A stretch of 5,079 bases of DNA from the NCBI GenBank assembly GCA_050260215.1, contig JBLNBU010000057.1:1-5079 (forward strand). The letters run 5' to 3'. The first letter of the stretch is position 1, and each line of letters starts with the position of its first letter. This document shows, one piece after another, positions 1 through 5,072 of the stretch. The translations under genes were made by a program, and so were the position numbers. Source of the stretch: JBLNBU01 sp050260215 (GTDB lineage Bacteria > Pseudomonadota > Alphaproteobacteria > Rhodospirillales > Magnetospirillaceae). The notes below the pieces were generated by a model. The model saw only the letters and a list, made by a program, of their open reading frames with translations, was not told the origin of the DNA and searched no databases.

Positions 1-2
1 CC

Positions 3-458
3 GACATGGCCCGCCTGCTGGGCGCCACCTATGGCCGGCTGCTGTCCGAACTGCTGACGCCCCTGGTGATGCGGGCGGTGCACATCCTGCGCCGCCGGGG
101 TGAGATCCCCGACATCGCCGTCGACGGCCGGCTGGTCGAGCTGCAGTACCGCTCGCCGCTGGCGCAAAGCCAGGCGCAGCGGGACGCCCGCAACCTGCTG
201 GCCTGGGTGTCGTCGTTGGGCGGGCTGGGGCCGGCGGCCGCCGGCACCGTCGACGCCGCCGCCCTGGCCCGCTGGCTGGGCCGCGCCTTCAACGTGCCCG
301 CCGAGCTGATGGCGACTCAGGCCGCCCCCGCCCCGGCGGCCGACGGCCCAACTGCCGATGCCCGCGCGCTGGCCGAGGTGGCCCGCTCGCTGGATGGCCG
401 CATCGCCGGCGGTCACGGCCAGCCGCCCCAGGGAGGTGCCGATGCCGTCGCCCCCTAG
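3..458 (+). CDS. Phage head-tail connector (portal) protein, C-terminal part; 5' end outside window
   Basis: This reading frame is open from the left edge, so the gene begins upstream and only about 151 C-terminal residues are visible. The portal forms the dodecameric ring at one capsid vertex through which DNA is packaged and ejected and to which the tail attaches. The visible part has the conserved C-terminal signature of T7/BPP-1-type connectors. It begins with a helix reading GATYGRLLSELLTPLVMRAV and a basic RRRGEIPDI turn. A short beta segment VELQYRSPLAQSQAQRD follows, then a helical stretch ending in NVPAELMAT. The last 40 or so residues are Ala/Pro/Gly-rich and probably disordered. 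An internal ATG at position 6 is not the start, because it lies inside the conserved domain. The 3' end overlaps the next gene by 17 nt, which suggests coupled translation. The family call comes from remembered motif similarity, not a search. Confidence 0.85.
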   Translation, partial: DMARLLGATYGRLLSELLTPLVMRAVHILRRRGEIPDIAVDGRLVELQYRSPLAQSQAQRDARNLLAWVSSLGGLGPAAAGTVDAAALARWLGRAFNVPAELMATQAAPAPAADGPTADARALAEVARSLDGRIAGGHGQPPQGGADAVAP

Positions 459-705
459 CGGCTGGGGCGGGCTGGACCCGTCGCCGCCGCCGGCCGAAGC
501 CGACGGGCTGGACCTGGCCCGCCGGTTCGCCCGCGTCTTCGGCACCGGCGACGGCGAGGCGGTGCTGGCCCACCTCGAGGCCCTGAGCCTGGGGCGCTGC
601 CTCGGCCCCGACGCCTCGGACGCGGCACTGCGCCACCTGGAAGGCCAGCGCCACCTCGTCCACCACATCCGCCAGCTGGTCGCCCGCGGCCGCAGCGGAA
701 CCTGA
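442..705 (+). CDS. Bbp19-like small phage head protein
   Basis: The product is 87 residues. Its ATG at 442 is preceded by a strong ribosome binding site, GGGAGG at 431-436 with 5 nt spacing, and lies inside the end of the portal gene. The start is chosen over upstream in-frame ATGs because of this site and because the region before it is already coded by the portal frame. After a Pro-rich N-terminus of about 25 residues, the protein has a compact helical domain. It begins LARRFARVFGTGDGEAVLAHL and ends in a GQRHLVHHIRQLV helix. This F-x-x-V-F-x-T-x-x-G-x-x-V-L ... G-x-R-x-x-x-x-x-I pattern is that of the Bbp19 family, named from Bordetella phage BPP-1, whose members usually lie directly after the portal gene, as here. 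Its molecular role is not known to me, though a structural or assembly role is likely from position. The family assignment rests on motif and synteny. Confidence 0.75.
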   Translation: MPSPPSGWGGLDPSPPPAEADGLDLARRFARVFGTGDGEAVLAHLEALSLGRCLGPDASDAALRHLEGQRHLVHHIRQLVARGRSGT

Positions 706-734
706 CAAGTCCCACCCAACCTTGGAGAACCACC

Positions 735-1397
735 ATGTACTATGAAGACTCCCTCGACACCGACCAGCCCAAGGCCCGCCCGGCCAACGTCCCCGAGAAG
801 TTCTGGGATCCGGCCAAGGGCGAGATCCGCGCCGAGGCGCTGCTCAAGGCCTATGCCGACCTGGAGAAGCGCATGTCCGCCACCCGCAGCCCGGCAGGCC
901 CCCAGGACTACCAGATCAGGACCCGTCATCCGGCCCTGGCCAGCGACCCCGAGGTCAACAAGCGCCTGCACGCCGCCGGCTTCACGCCCGAGCAGGCTCA
1001 GCTGGTCTACGACCTGGCCCACGAGCACGTGGTGCCCATCCTGGACGCTGCGTCCGAACAGGCCCGCAGCCAGGCCGCCATCGAGCACCTGAAGCAGCAT
1101 TTCGGCGGCGACGGCCGCTGGTCCGAGACCGCCCGCCAGCTTGCCGCCTGGGGCAAGGCCAACCTGGACCGCGAGGTCTATGACGCCCTGTCGGCGACCC
1201 CGGCCGGCGTCAAGGCCATGCACCGGCTGATGGCCGCCGGCGAGCCTGGGCTGGGCCGCGCGCCCGCCCCCAACGACGAACCGGCCAGCGAAGAGCGCCT
1301 GAAGAAGATGATGCAGGACCCGCGCTACTGGAAGACCAGGGACCCTGCCTTCATCGACAAGGTCTCGGCCGGCTTCCGGCGCCTGTACGGGGATTAA
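735..1397 (+). CDS. Phage capsid assembly / scaffolding protein
   Basis: The product is 220 residues. Its ATG at 735 is preceded by GGAGAA (724-729) at good spacing. The N-terminal region carries the signature VPEKFWDPAKGEIRAEALL followed by KAYADLEKRM (residues 19-47), which is typical of podovirus scaffolding proteins. The middle (about 85-165) is charged and probably helical, with an EQAQLVYDLA segment. A Pro/Ala-rich linker (about 170-186) leads to a conserved C-terminal helix, DPRYWKTRDPAFIDKVSAGF and a terminal RRLYGD. In scaffolds of this type the C-terminal helix commonly contacts the coat protein. The protein is expected to be internal to the procapsid and to leave before or during DNA packaging. 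Its place between portal/Bbp19 and capsid genes fits, but the capsid gene is displaced about 2.5 kb downstream by other genes. It is shorter than T7 gp9 (about 310 residues). The call is from motif and gene order. Confidence 0.75.
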   Translation: MYYEDSLDTDQPKARPANVPEKFWDPAKGEIRAEALLKAYADLEKRMSATRSPAGPQDYQIRTRHPALASDPEVNKRLHAAGFTPEQAQLVYDLAHEHVVPILDAASEQARSQAAIEHLKQHFGGDGRWSETARQLAAWGKANLDREVYDALSATPAGVKAMHRLMAAGEPGLGRAPAPNDEPASEERLKKMMQDPRYWKTRDPAFIDKVSAGFRRLYGD

Positions 1398-1407
1398 CTC
1401 CCGTCGT

Positions 1408-1469
1408 TCGTCATGGCCGGGCTTGACCCGGCCATCCATGGACCCCCGGGTCAAGCCCGGGGGTGACGA
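1408..1469. repeat. Paired palindromic (REP/BIME-like) element, possible bidirectional terminator
   Basis: There are two adjacent perfect hairpins. The first has a 9-bp stem, ATGGCCGGG (1413-1421) with CCCGGCCAT (1427-1435), and the loop CTTGA. The second has a 9-bp stem, ACCCCCGGG (1442-1450) with CCCGGGGGT (1456-1464), and the loop TCAAG. The loops are exact reverse complements, and the two hairpins are near-inverted copies of one another. The ends TCGTCA (1408-1413) and TGACGA (1464-1469) are also inverted, so the whole can fold as a cloverleaf. From memory, elements of this look are scattered between genes in many alphaproteobacterial chromosomes. It begins 11 nt after the scaffold stop and ends 14 nt before the stop of the convergent gene, so it could end transcription from both sides. 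There is no T-tract, so this role is uncertain. Confidence 0.75.
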
Positions 1470-1482
1470 CGAGACCGGTCGA

Positions 1483-2238
1483 TCAACGCGTCATCGACGC
1501 GACGCCGCCGGCGACCTCGATCTTGGAGAACCAGTCGAGGAAGCGCTTGACGTCGTCGCCCTTGAAGATCAGGCCGTGCTGGGGGGCCAGCATGTCGATG
1601 TCCAGCTTCGACACGTTGGCCACCCACGCGTCACGGGCCCGGGTCGACGCCATCCAGCGGCGATGGAAGCCTTCCATGTACTGGACGTGGGCGTTGAAGT
1701 CCTGGACGAACAGGCTGCCGCGGATCTTGTCGGGCACCAGGGCGGCGCCGATGTCGCCCGAGAACAGGATGCGCGCCTGCGGGTCGTAGACGTTGAAGTT
1801 GCCGGGCGAGTGCAGGTAGTGGGCCGGGATCAGCTTCAGCTTGCAGTCGGGCGCCAGCTGCACCTCCATGCCCTCGTCCGGGATGGTGGTGAACTGGGTG
1901 TCGCGGTCGAAATGGGCGACGAAGCCCTGCCACAGCCAGGACAGGTAGACCTTGGCGTCGGGCCGGCACACGCGCCGCCACAACGGCAGCGACGAGCCGA
2001 CGTCGGGGTCCTGGTGCGAGAAGAACAGCGCCTTGACGTTCTCGACCGGCACTTCGTGGGTCAGGGCGGCGACCATGGAGGGGAACACCTCCATGCCGCC
2101 CGGATCCAGCAGCATGGCCGAGTTGCCGGCACAGATGACGTACTGGTTGGTGTCGATGACGTTTTCGGGCCGCTCGGGGTCCTGGCCGAAGGCGAGCCAG
2201 CGATGCTCATCGCGCCGGAACAGGGTCACGCACTTCAT
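1483..2238 (-). CDS. Stand-alone diiron metallo-beta-lactamase-fold protein, ODP (oxygen-binding diiron protein) type
   Basis: The product is 251 residues. Its start at 2238 is supported by AAGAGG about 6 nt upstream on the minus strand. It resembles the diiron domain of flavodiiron proteins. Visible metal ligands are H75-x-D77-x-D79 in FFSHQDPDVGSS, H143 in AHYLHSPGNF, D162 in LFSGDIGAA and H221 in APQHG. The spacing (77 to 143, 143 to 162, 162 to 221) closely follows the H79/E81/D83, H146, D165, H226 set of Desulfovibrio ROO, with Asp in place of the usual Glu. There is no C-terminal flavodoxin domain, so it lacks the FMN needed for normal O2/NO reductase turnover. No signal peptide or membrane segment is visible, so it is probably cytoplasmic. 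Free-standing proteins of this kind (ODP) have been described as Fe/O2 sensors acting with chemoreceptors. It lies 22 nt after a chemoreceptor-like gene, which supports a sensory role. A generic MBL hydrolase is the alternative. Confidence 0.8.
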   Translation of the reverse strand: MKCVTLFRRDEHRWLAFGQDPERPENVIDTNQYVICAGNSAMLLDPGGMEVFPSMVAALTHEVPVENVKALFFSHQDPDVGSSLPLWRRVCRPDAKVYLSWLWQGFVAHFDRDTQFTTIPDEGMEVQLAPDCKLKLIPAHYLHSPGNFNVYDPQARILFSGDIGAALVPDKIRGSLFVQDFNAHVQYMEGFHRRWMASTRARDAWVANVSKLDIDMLAPQHGLIFKGDDVKRFLDWFSKIEVAGGVASMTR

Positions 2239-2260
2239 GGATACCTCTTGGTCCTAACGG

Positions 2261-2983
2261 TCAGTTGCCCAGGTCTTCGAGGCTGTCGAGCCCCAGACGA
2301 CGCAGAGATTCGCCCTTTTCCAGCGCCCGTCGGACGGCGTCGGACGCCTCGTCGATCATCTTGCGCAGATCGTCGACGTAGCGGCGCATGGTGTCCGAGA
2401 CGGTGCGGAATTCCTTTTCGTGGACGCCGGCGGCCGCCGCCTCGATGGCGATGTTGGTGGCGATCGAGTCCGACTGGCTGACGACTTCCTCGACCCCGTG
2501 GGCGCGGCGCGACAGGTCCTCGACGCTGTTGGCCATGTGGTCCAGCGTCTCGACCAGCATGCGCATGATCTCGGCGAACGCCCGGTTGACCGCGCCCTGG
2601 GCGCTGGCGTCATGGCCGCCGTCGTTGACCAGGTCGGCGGCGCGCTCGAACAGGTGCAGCTGCAGCAGGCCGCGCAGGATGGTCGAGGACAGCGAGTAGG
2701 TGCGGGTGCGCAAACCGTTCATCTCGCCCTGGATCTGGGCCAGGCGGTTGACCAGCTCGCGGGTGTATTGGGTGAGCGCGCGGACGGCGCGGCCCTTCTC
2801 GCCGGCGCGGCCGGCGGCCAGCTCGGCGTTGAGCGACAAGATGCGCAGGTTCTCGGCCAGTTCGTCCAATTCGCCGAAGGCATGGAACGCCCGGCGGCAA
2901 TCACCCAGCAGGCCGCTGGCACGCGCCTCGATACGGTCGGTGCGCTGACTGTCGGACCGCACCGGCATGGAAATCTGGTTCAT
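2261..2983 (-). CDS. Soluble chemoreceptor-like (MCP-type) helical protein with two degenerate signalling-tip sequences
   Basis: The product is 240 residues with no membrane segment or recognisable sensor domain, and it looks helical throughout. Two stretches match the MCP signalling-hairpin consensus (QTNLLALNAAIEAARAGE and what follows). Copy A is at about 42-82 and reads NLRILSLNAELAAGRAGEKG. Copy B is at about 168-208 and reads SDSIATNIAIEAAAAG, then EKEFRTVSD. The tips are about 126 residues apart, close to two hairpin arms. The start at 2983 has a modest site (AGGGGA, 11 nt upstream); ATG at 2968 is a weaker alternative with no site. It is the first gene of a two-gene minus-strand operon with the ODP-type diiron protein, so it may be that sensor's partner, passing an O2 or redox signal to CheA/CheW-like proteins or binding receptors directly. 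This role is inferred. It is annotated as MCP-like, not a proven receptor, because both tips have lost residues important in canonical MCPs. Confidence 0.7.
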   Translation of the reverse strand: MNQISMPVRSDSQRTDRIEARASGLLGDCRRAFHAFGELDELAENLRILSLNAELAAGRAGEKGRAVRALTQYTRELVNRLAQIQGEMNGLRTRTYSLSSTILRGLLQLHLFERAADLVNDGGHDASAQGAVNRAFAEIMRMLVETLDHMANSVEDLSRRAHGVEEVVSQSDSIATNIAIEAAAAGVHEKEFRTVSDTMRRYVDDLRKMIDEASDAVRRALEKGESLRRLGLDSLEDLGN

Positions 2984-3021
2984 GACTGGACCCGTCCCCT
3001 ACCCGCCTTTCCGCAAGGCTA

Positions 3022-3094
3022 GCCGGGCAAGATCATAACCGTTTTCCAGCCGCAGGATAGCCGGATTTTTCGTTGTCACGACCGCCGGGCAAGA
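3022..3094 (+). repeat. 11-bp direct repeat GCCGGGCAAGA flanking the divergent promoter region
   Basis: GCCGGGCAAGA occurs at 3022-3032 and again at 3084-3094, 62 nt apart in the same orientation. The pair brackets the likely control region between the leftward MCP-like gene and the rightward gene at 3140. It could be a binding-site pair, a remnant of a small duplication, or chance in GC-rich DNA. Confidence 0.45.
3025..3062 (-). promoter_or_regulatory. Candidate promoter for the leftward MCP-like / diiron operon
   Basis: On the minus strand a near-consensus -10 box, TATGAT, lies at 3037-3032, about 49 nt before the start codon at 2983. No convincing -35 box is seen at 16-18 nt, so the promoter may be weak or activator-dependent. 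An 8-bp palindrome, GGCTAGCC (3017-3024), sits about where transcription would begin and could be an operator. The interval 2984-3139 is also the most AT-rich spot nearby (3058-3076) and separates divergent genes. Confidence 0.3.
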
Positions 3095-3139
3095 CCCCGT
3101 GCGGCGCATTATCCACACCCATCGACAGGAGTGCCGATC

Positions 3140-3622
3140 ATGTCCGGATTCGAAAGCGTCATTCCGCTTGCCGTCTCGGCGGCCAGCACCATCGCCGGCG
3201 CCAGCCGCCAGGCCAAGGCGAACGACGCCGCCGTCCAGGCGGCCGACCAGCGCCAGGCGGCGCTGGTTGCCGACTACCAGGCCCGCGAGCACCGCCGCCA
3301 GAACCTGCTGGAACAGGCCATGGCCAGCCAGCGGGCGCGGCTCGGCGCGCTCGGCATCGGCTCGGCGGGCGGGTCGGGCGACGCGCTGCTGGCCGGCATG
3401 GCCAGCCGCTCGGCCGAGGATTCCACCGACGACGCCGCCGGCGTCGCCTCGTCCATGGGGGTGCTGCAAAGCCAGATGGCCGCCCGCTCCGGCGGCTCGT
3501 CGCTGCTGTCGCTGGCAAACAACCTGATGCCCGTCGCCACCAAGATACCCGGCGCGTTCGCTGCCTTGGACACGGGCGGCGACACCGGCGGCGGCGACCT
3601 CGGCTTCTCGTTCGGCGCCTGA
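3140..3622 (+). CDS. Phage virion protein, resembles T7 gp14-type internal virion (ejection) protein
   Basis: The product is 160 residues. ATG at 3140 is chosen because AGGAG (3127-3131) lies 8 nt upstream; an in-frame GTG at 3131 overlaps that site and is unlikely. The N-terminus has a short apolar helix, SVIPLAVSAASTIAG, then an Ala/Gln/Arg-rich probable coiled coil (about 25-75) with QAALVADYQAREHRRQNLLE. A glycine-rich turn follows at RARLGALGIGSAGGSGDALL, then a second helical part and a Gly-rich tail. The order of parts resembles T7 gp14, which starts IPIAISGAQAISGQNAQAK and has a similar RAAIGES/GSS turn mid-protein. T7 gp14 travels in the virion and enters the outer membrane on DNA ejection. 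The similarity is one of pattern only, so the role is inferred. It is unusual to find such a gene just before the capsid gene, since it is normally downstream of the tail genes. Confidence 0.55.
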   Translation: MSGFESVIPLAVSAASTIAGASRQAKANDAAVQAADQRQAALVADYQAREHRRQNLLEQAMASQRARLGALGIGSAGGSGDALLAGMASRSAEDSTDDAAGVASSMGVLQSQMAARSGGSSLLSLANNLMPVATKIPGAFAALDTGGDTGGGDLGFSFGA

Positions 3623-3688
3623 CCCTTCTTCGGCCCCGGCGCTCGGGCGCGCCCCCTTCCCCGCGCCCTCGAAGCAGCGCTGGCCGCC

Positions 3689-3724
3689 GCCCCTCCCCCG
3701 CCTTCACTCGGGCGGGGGAGGGGC
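3689..3724. repeat. Strong 14-bp hairpin, probable dispersed palindrome or transcript attenuator
   Basis: GCCCCTCCCCCGCC (3689-3702) pairs perfectly with GGCGGGGGAGGGGC (3711-3724) around an 8-nt loop, TTCACTCG. It begins 67 nt after the stop of the gp14-like gene. C-rich/G-rich palindromes of this kind are common between genes in alphaproteobacteria (recollection). With no T-tract after it, it is not a classic terminator, but it may stabilise or stop the upstream message. Confidence 0.7.
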
Positions 3725-3761
3725 CAGGACTTCCCCTTCACCCCATTCGCCGTCCGGACAA

Positions 3762-3782
3762 CCGCGCCCTCGAGGGGCGCGG
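3762..3782. repeat. 8-bp hairpin CCGCGCCC / GGGCGCGG
   Basis: CCGCGCCC (3762-3769) pairs with GGGCGCGG (3775-3782) around the loop TCGAG. An overlapping 10-bp palindrome, CCCTCGAGGG, is present at 3767-3776. It lies 37 nt after the stronger hairpin, in the leader of the capsid gene. Confidence 0.5.
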
Positions 3783-3891
3783 CCCGGCGGCATCCGCGCG
3801 CCTGCCCCGGGCGGCCCCGCCGCGATCGGGCGGACGGCCACAACCCGCGGGCGGCGCGCCTCAAACCCCAACCAGACAAGGAAAACCAACC

Positions 3892-4710
3892 ATGTCCACC
3901 AGTATCGTGAATGCCTACTCGGTGCAGTACGGCGCCGAGGTGCACCAGGCCTACCAGCGCATGGGCACCAAGCTGCGCAACACCGTGCGCTCGCGCAACA
4001 ACGTCAAGGGCGCCATCACCGTCTTCCAGAAGGTCGGCAAGGGCGCGGCCAGCACCAAGGCCCGCCACGGCAAGGTGCCGGTGATGAACGTCGACCACAA
4101 CGCGGTCGAATGCCAGCTGTACGACTATTACGCCGGCGACTGGATCGACAAGCTGGACGAAATCAAGGTCGAGCACGACGAGCGCTCGGTGCTGACCAAC
4201 GCCGGCGCCTATGCGCTGGGCCGCAAGACCGACGAACTGGTCATCGCCGAGCTCGACAAGTCGACCAACTACGCGCTCGACGGCACCACCGGCCTGACCA
4301 AGGACAAGGTGCTGGCCGCCTTCGAGATGCTGGGCGACGCCGACGTCCCCGACGACGGCGAGCGCTTCGCCATCGTCGGCTGGAAGCAGTGGTCCGAACT
4401 GATGGGCATCACCGAGTTCGCCCACGCCGACTATGTCGGCCCCGACGAGCTGCCGTGGAAGGGCACCCAGGCCAAGAAGTGGCTGGGCACCCTGTGGATG
4501 CCCCACTCGGGCCTGACCAAGAGCGGCTCGGTCCGCTACTGCTACTGGTACCACCGCACCGCGGTCGGCCACGCCTGCGGCGCCGAGGTCAAGAGCGAGA
4601 TCACCTACCACGGCGACCGTGCCGCCTGGTTCGTCAACAACTTCATGTCGCAGGGCGCGGCGCTGGTCGATCCGACCGGCATCGTCTCGATGCGCTGCCT
4701 CGAATCCTAA
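3892..4710 (+). CDS. Phage major capsid protein
   Basis: The product is 272 residues. ATG at 3892 follows AAGGAAAA (3878-3885), and the protein begins MSTSIVNAYSVQYGAEVHQA. The frame is open far upstream, but those codons cover repeats and low-complexity sequence and are rejected. The protein resembles the podovirus-type capsid family expected to have the HK97 fold and to form the icosahedral shell. An N-terminal arm is followed by a beta-rich stretch with ITVFQKVGKG and KVPVMNVDHN (41-70), the conserved ECQLYDYYAGDWIDKLDEIK (73-92), and a spine-helix-like segment GRKTDELVIAELDK (110-123). The P- and A-domain part holds IVGWKQWSEL and LGTLWMPHSGL, and the C-terminal part ends GAALVDPTGIVSMRCLES. 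It is somewhat shorter than T7 gp10A (345). It is followed after 13 nt by the next gene. The call rests on recognised family features and gene order. Confidence 0.9.
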   Translation: MSTSIVNAYSVQYGAEVHQAYQRMGTKLRNTVRSRNNVKGAITVFQKVGKGAASTKARHGKVPVMNVDHNAVECQLYDYYAGDWIDKLDEIKVEHDERSVLTNAGAYALGRKTDELVIAELDKSTNYALDGTTGLTKDKVLAAFEMLGDADVPDDGERFAIVGWKQWSELMGITEFAHADYVGPDELPWKGTQAKKWLGTLWMPHSGLTKSGSVRYCYWYHRTAVGHACGAEVKSEITYHGDRAAWFVNNFMSQGAALVDPTGIVSMRCLES

Positions 4711-4723
4711 GGAGCACCACCCC

Positions 4724-4993
4724 ATGGCCTACCAGTCCAAGGACCTGAGCGTCCTGGCCTATGCCAACGGCTTCACCCTGTGGCACTACACCACGACCGA
4801 TGCCGCCGCCACCGTCGACACCACCGGCTACTTCAACGCCGCCGCCAACATGCTGCGCACCGGCGACATCATCGTCGCCAACGTCGACACGGCGGGAAGC
4901 ATGCAGGCCGGCCTGTTCCTGGTGTCGTCCAACACCGGCACCGTGGTCGACGTCAACGACCTGACCCGCATCGGCGCCACGGACAGCGACTGA
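4724..4993 (+). CDS. Small phage head protein, probable decoration/stabilising protein
   Basis: The product is 89 residues. ATG at 4724 is preceded by AAGGAG (4709-4714), which overlaps the capsid stop codon, so the two genes are surely co-transcribed. The sequence is beta-rich: GFTLWHYTTTDAAATVD, GYFNAAANMLRTGDIIVANV, and GLFLVSSNTGTVVDVNDL. It has no Cys and ends with an acidic tail, TRIGATDSD. Small proteins of this type with the core pattern LW-Y-T-D, YF-A---L--GD-I and V--N-G-VDV are common directly after the capsid gene in alphaproteobacterial prophages (recollection), and that position is where decoration or cement proteins are coded. The decoration role is inferred from size, fold and place. 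Confidence 0.7.
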   Translation: MAYQSKDLSVLAYANGFTLWHYTTTDAAATVDTTGYFNAAANMLRTGDIIVANVDTAGSMQAGLFLVSSNTGTVVDVNDLTRIGATDSD

Positions 4994-4996
4994 CCG

Positions 4997-5056
4997 GGTG
5001 GGCGGGCCCGGCGGCCCGCCCCCCCCAGCGCTTGGGGGGCACGAAGATTCTTCTTT
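4997..5056 (+). terminator. Two GC-rich hairpins followed by a T-rich stretch, probable terminator or attenuator
   Basis: The first hairpin is GGGCGGGCC (5000-5008) with GGCCCGCCC (5013-5021) and the loop CGGC. The second, overlapping by one base, is CCCCCCA (5021-5027) with TGGGGGG (5033-5039) and the loop GCGCT. A pyrimidine-rich stretch, TTCTTCTTTC (5048-5057), begins 8 nt later. The odd palindrome GAAGATTCTTC (5043-5053) overlaps it. It comes 6 nt after the decoration gene. It could end the capsid transcript, a common arrangement for highly expressed capsid genes. The delay before the T-rich run makes it imperfect. Confidence 0.5.
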
Positions 5057-5072
5057 CAAACAAGAGGGGTAA

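Larger units (their letters stand above)
3623..3891. other. Hairpin-rich GC-rich intergenic gap before the capsid gene
   Basis: No credible gene is seen in this 269-nt stretch. The capsid reading frame stays open through it, but the translation is low-complexity Arg/Pro/Ala and there is a clear ribosome binding site only at 3878-3885. The gap contains two strong hairpins (annotated separately) and several shorter CG-rich palindromic words such as GGCGCGCC near 3854-3861. It may hold a terminator, RNA-processing site or promoter for the capsid gene, but no -35/-10 pair is convincing. Confidence 0.5.

Noticed and set aside
358..441. Earlier in-frame ATG start for the Bbp19-like gene at 358
   Set aside because: It would overlap the portal gene by 101 nt and has no Shine-Dalgarno site; ATG 442 has GGGAGG at ideal spacing.
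1398..1482. Possible CRISPR-like or attachment-site repeat
   Set aside because: Only one pair of hairpins is present, with no regular spacers, no tRNA gene and no duplicated core at the other end of the cassette.
1423..2481. Long plus-strand open frame (352 codons) opposite the diiron protein gene
   Set aside because: It runs through the palindromic repeat and is antisense to a gene with intact metal-binding motifs. Its translation is Val/Gly/Arg/His-rich with no domain, and it has no ribosome binding site.
2420..3022. Plus-strand open frame (200 codons) opposite the MCP-like gene
   Set aside because: It is an antisense shadow, rich in Gly/Ala/Val/Gln, with no ribosome binding site or recognisable motif. 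The minus-strand frame has clear MCP-type motifs.
3073..3891. Upstream in-frame extension of the capsid gene
   Set aside because: The extension is Arg/Pro/Ala low-complexity, overlaps the 3140-3622 gene in another frame and the hairpins, while ATG 3892 has a good ribosome binding site and starts the conserved capsid N-terminus.
3274..4725. Minus-strand open frame of 483 codons opposite the capsid gene
   Set aside because: It is the antisense shadow of well-supported capsid and virion genes in GC-rich DNA. Its translation is low-complexity and crosses the intergenic hairpins.
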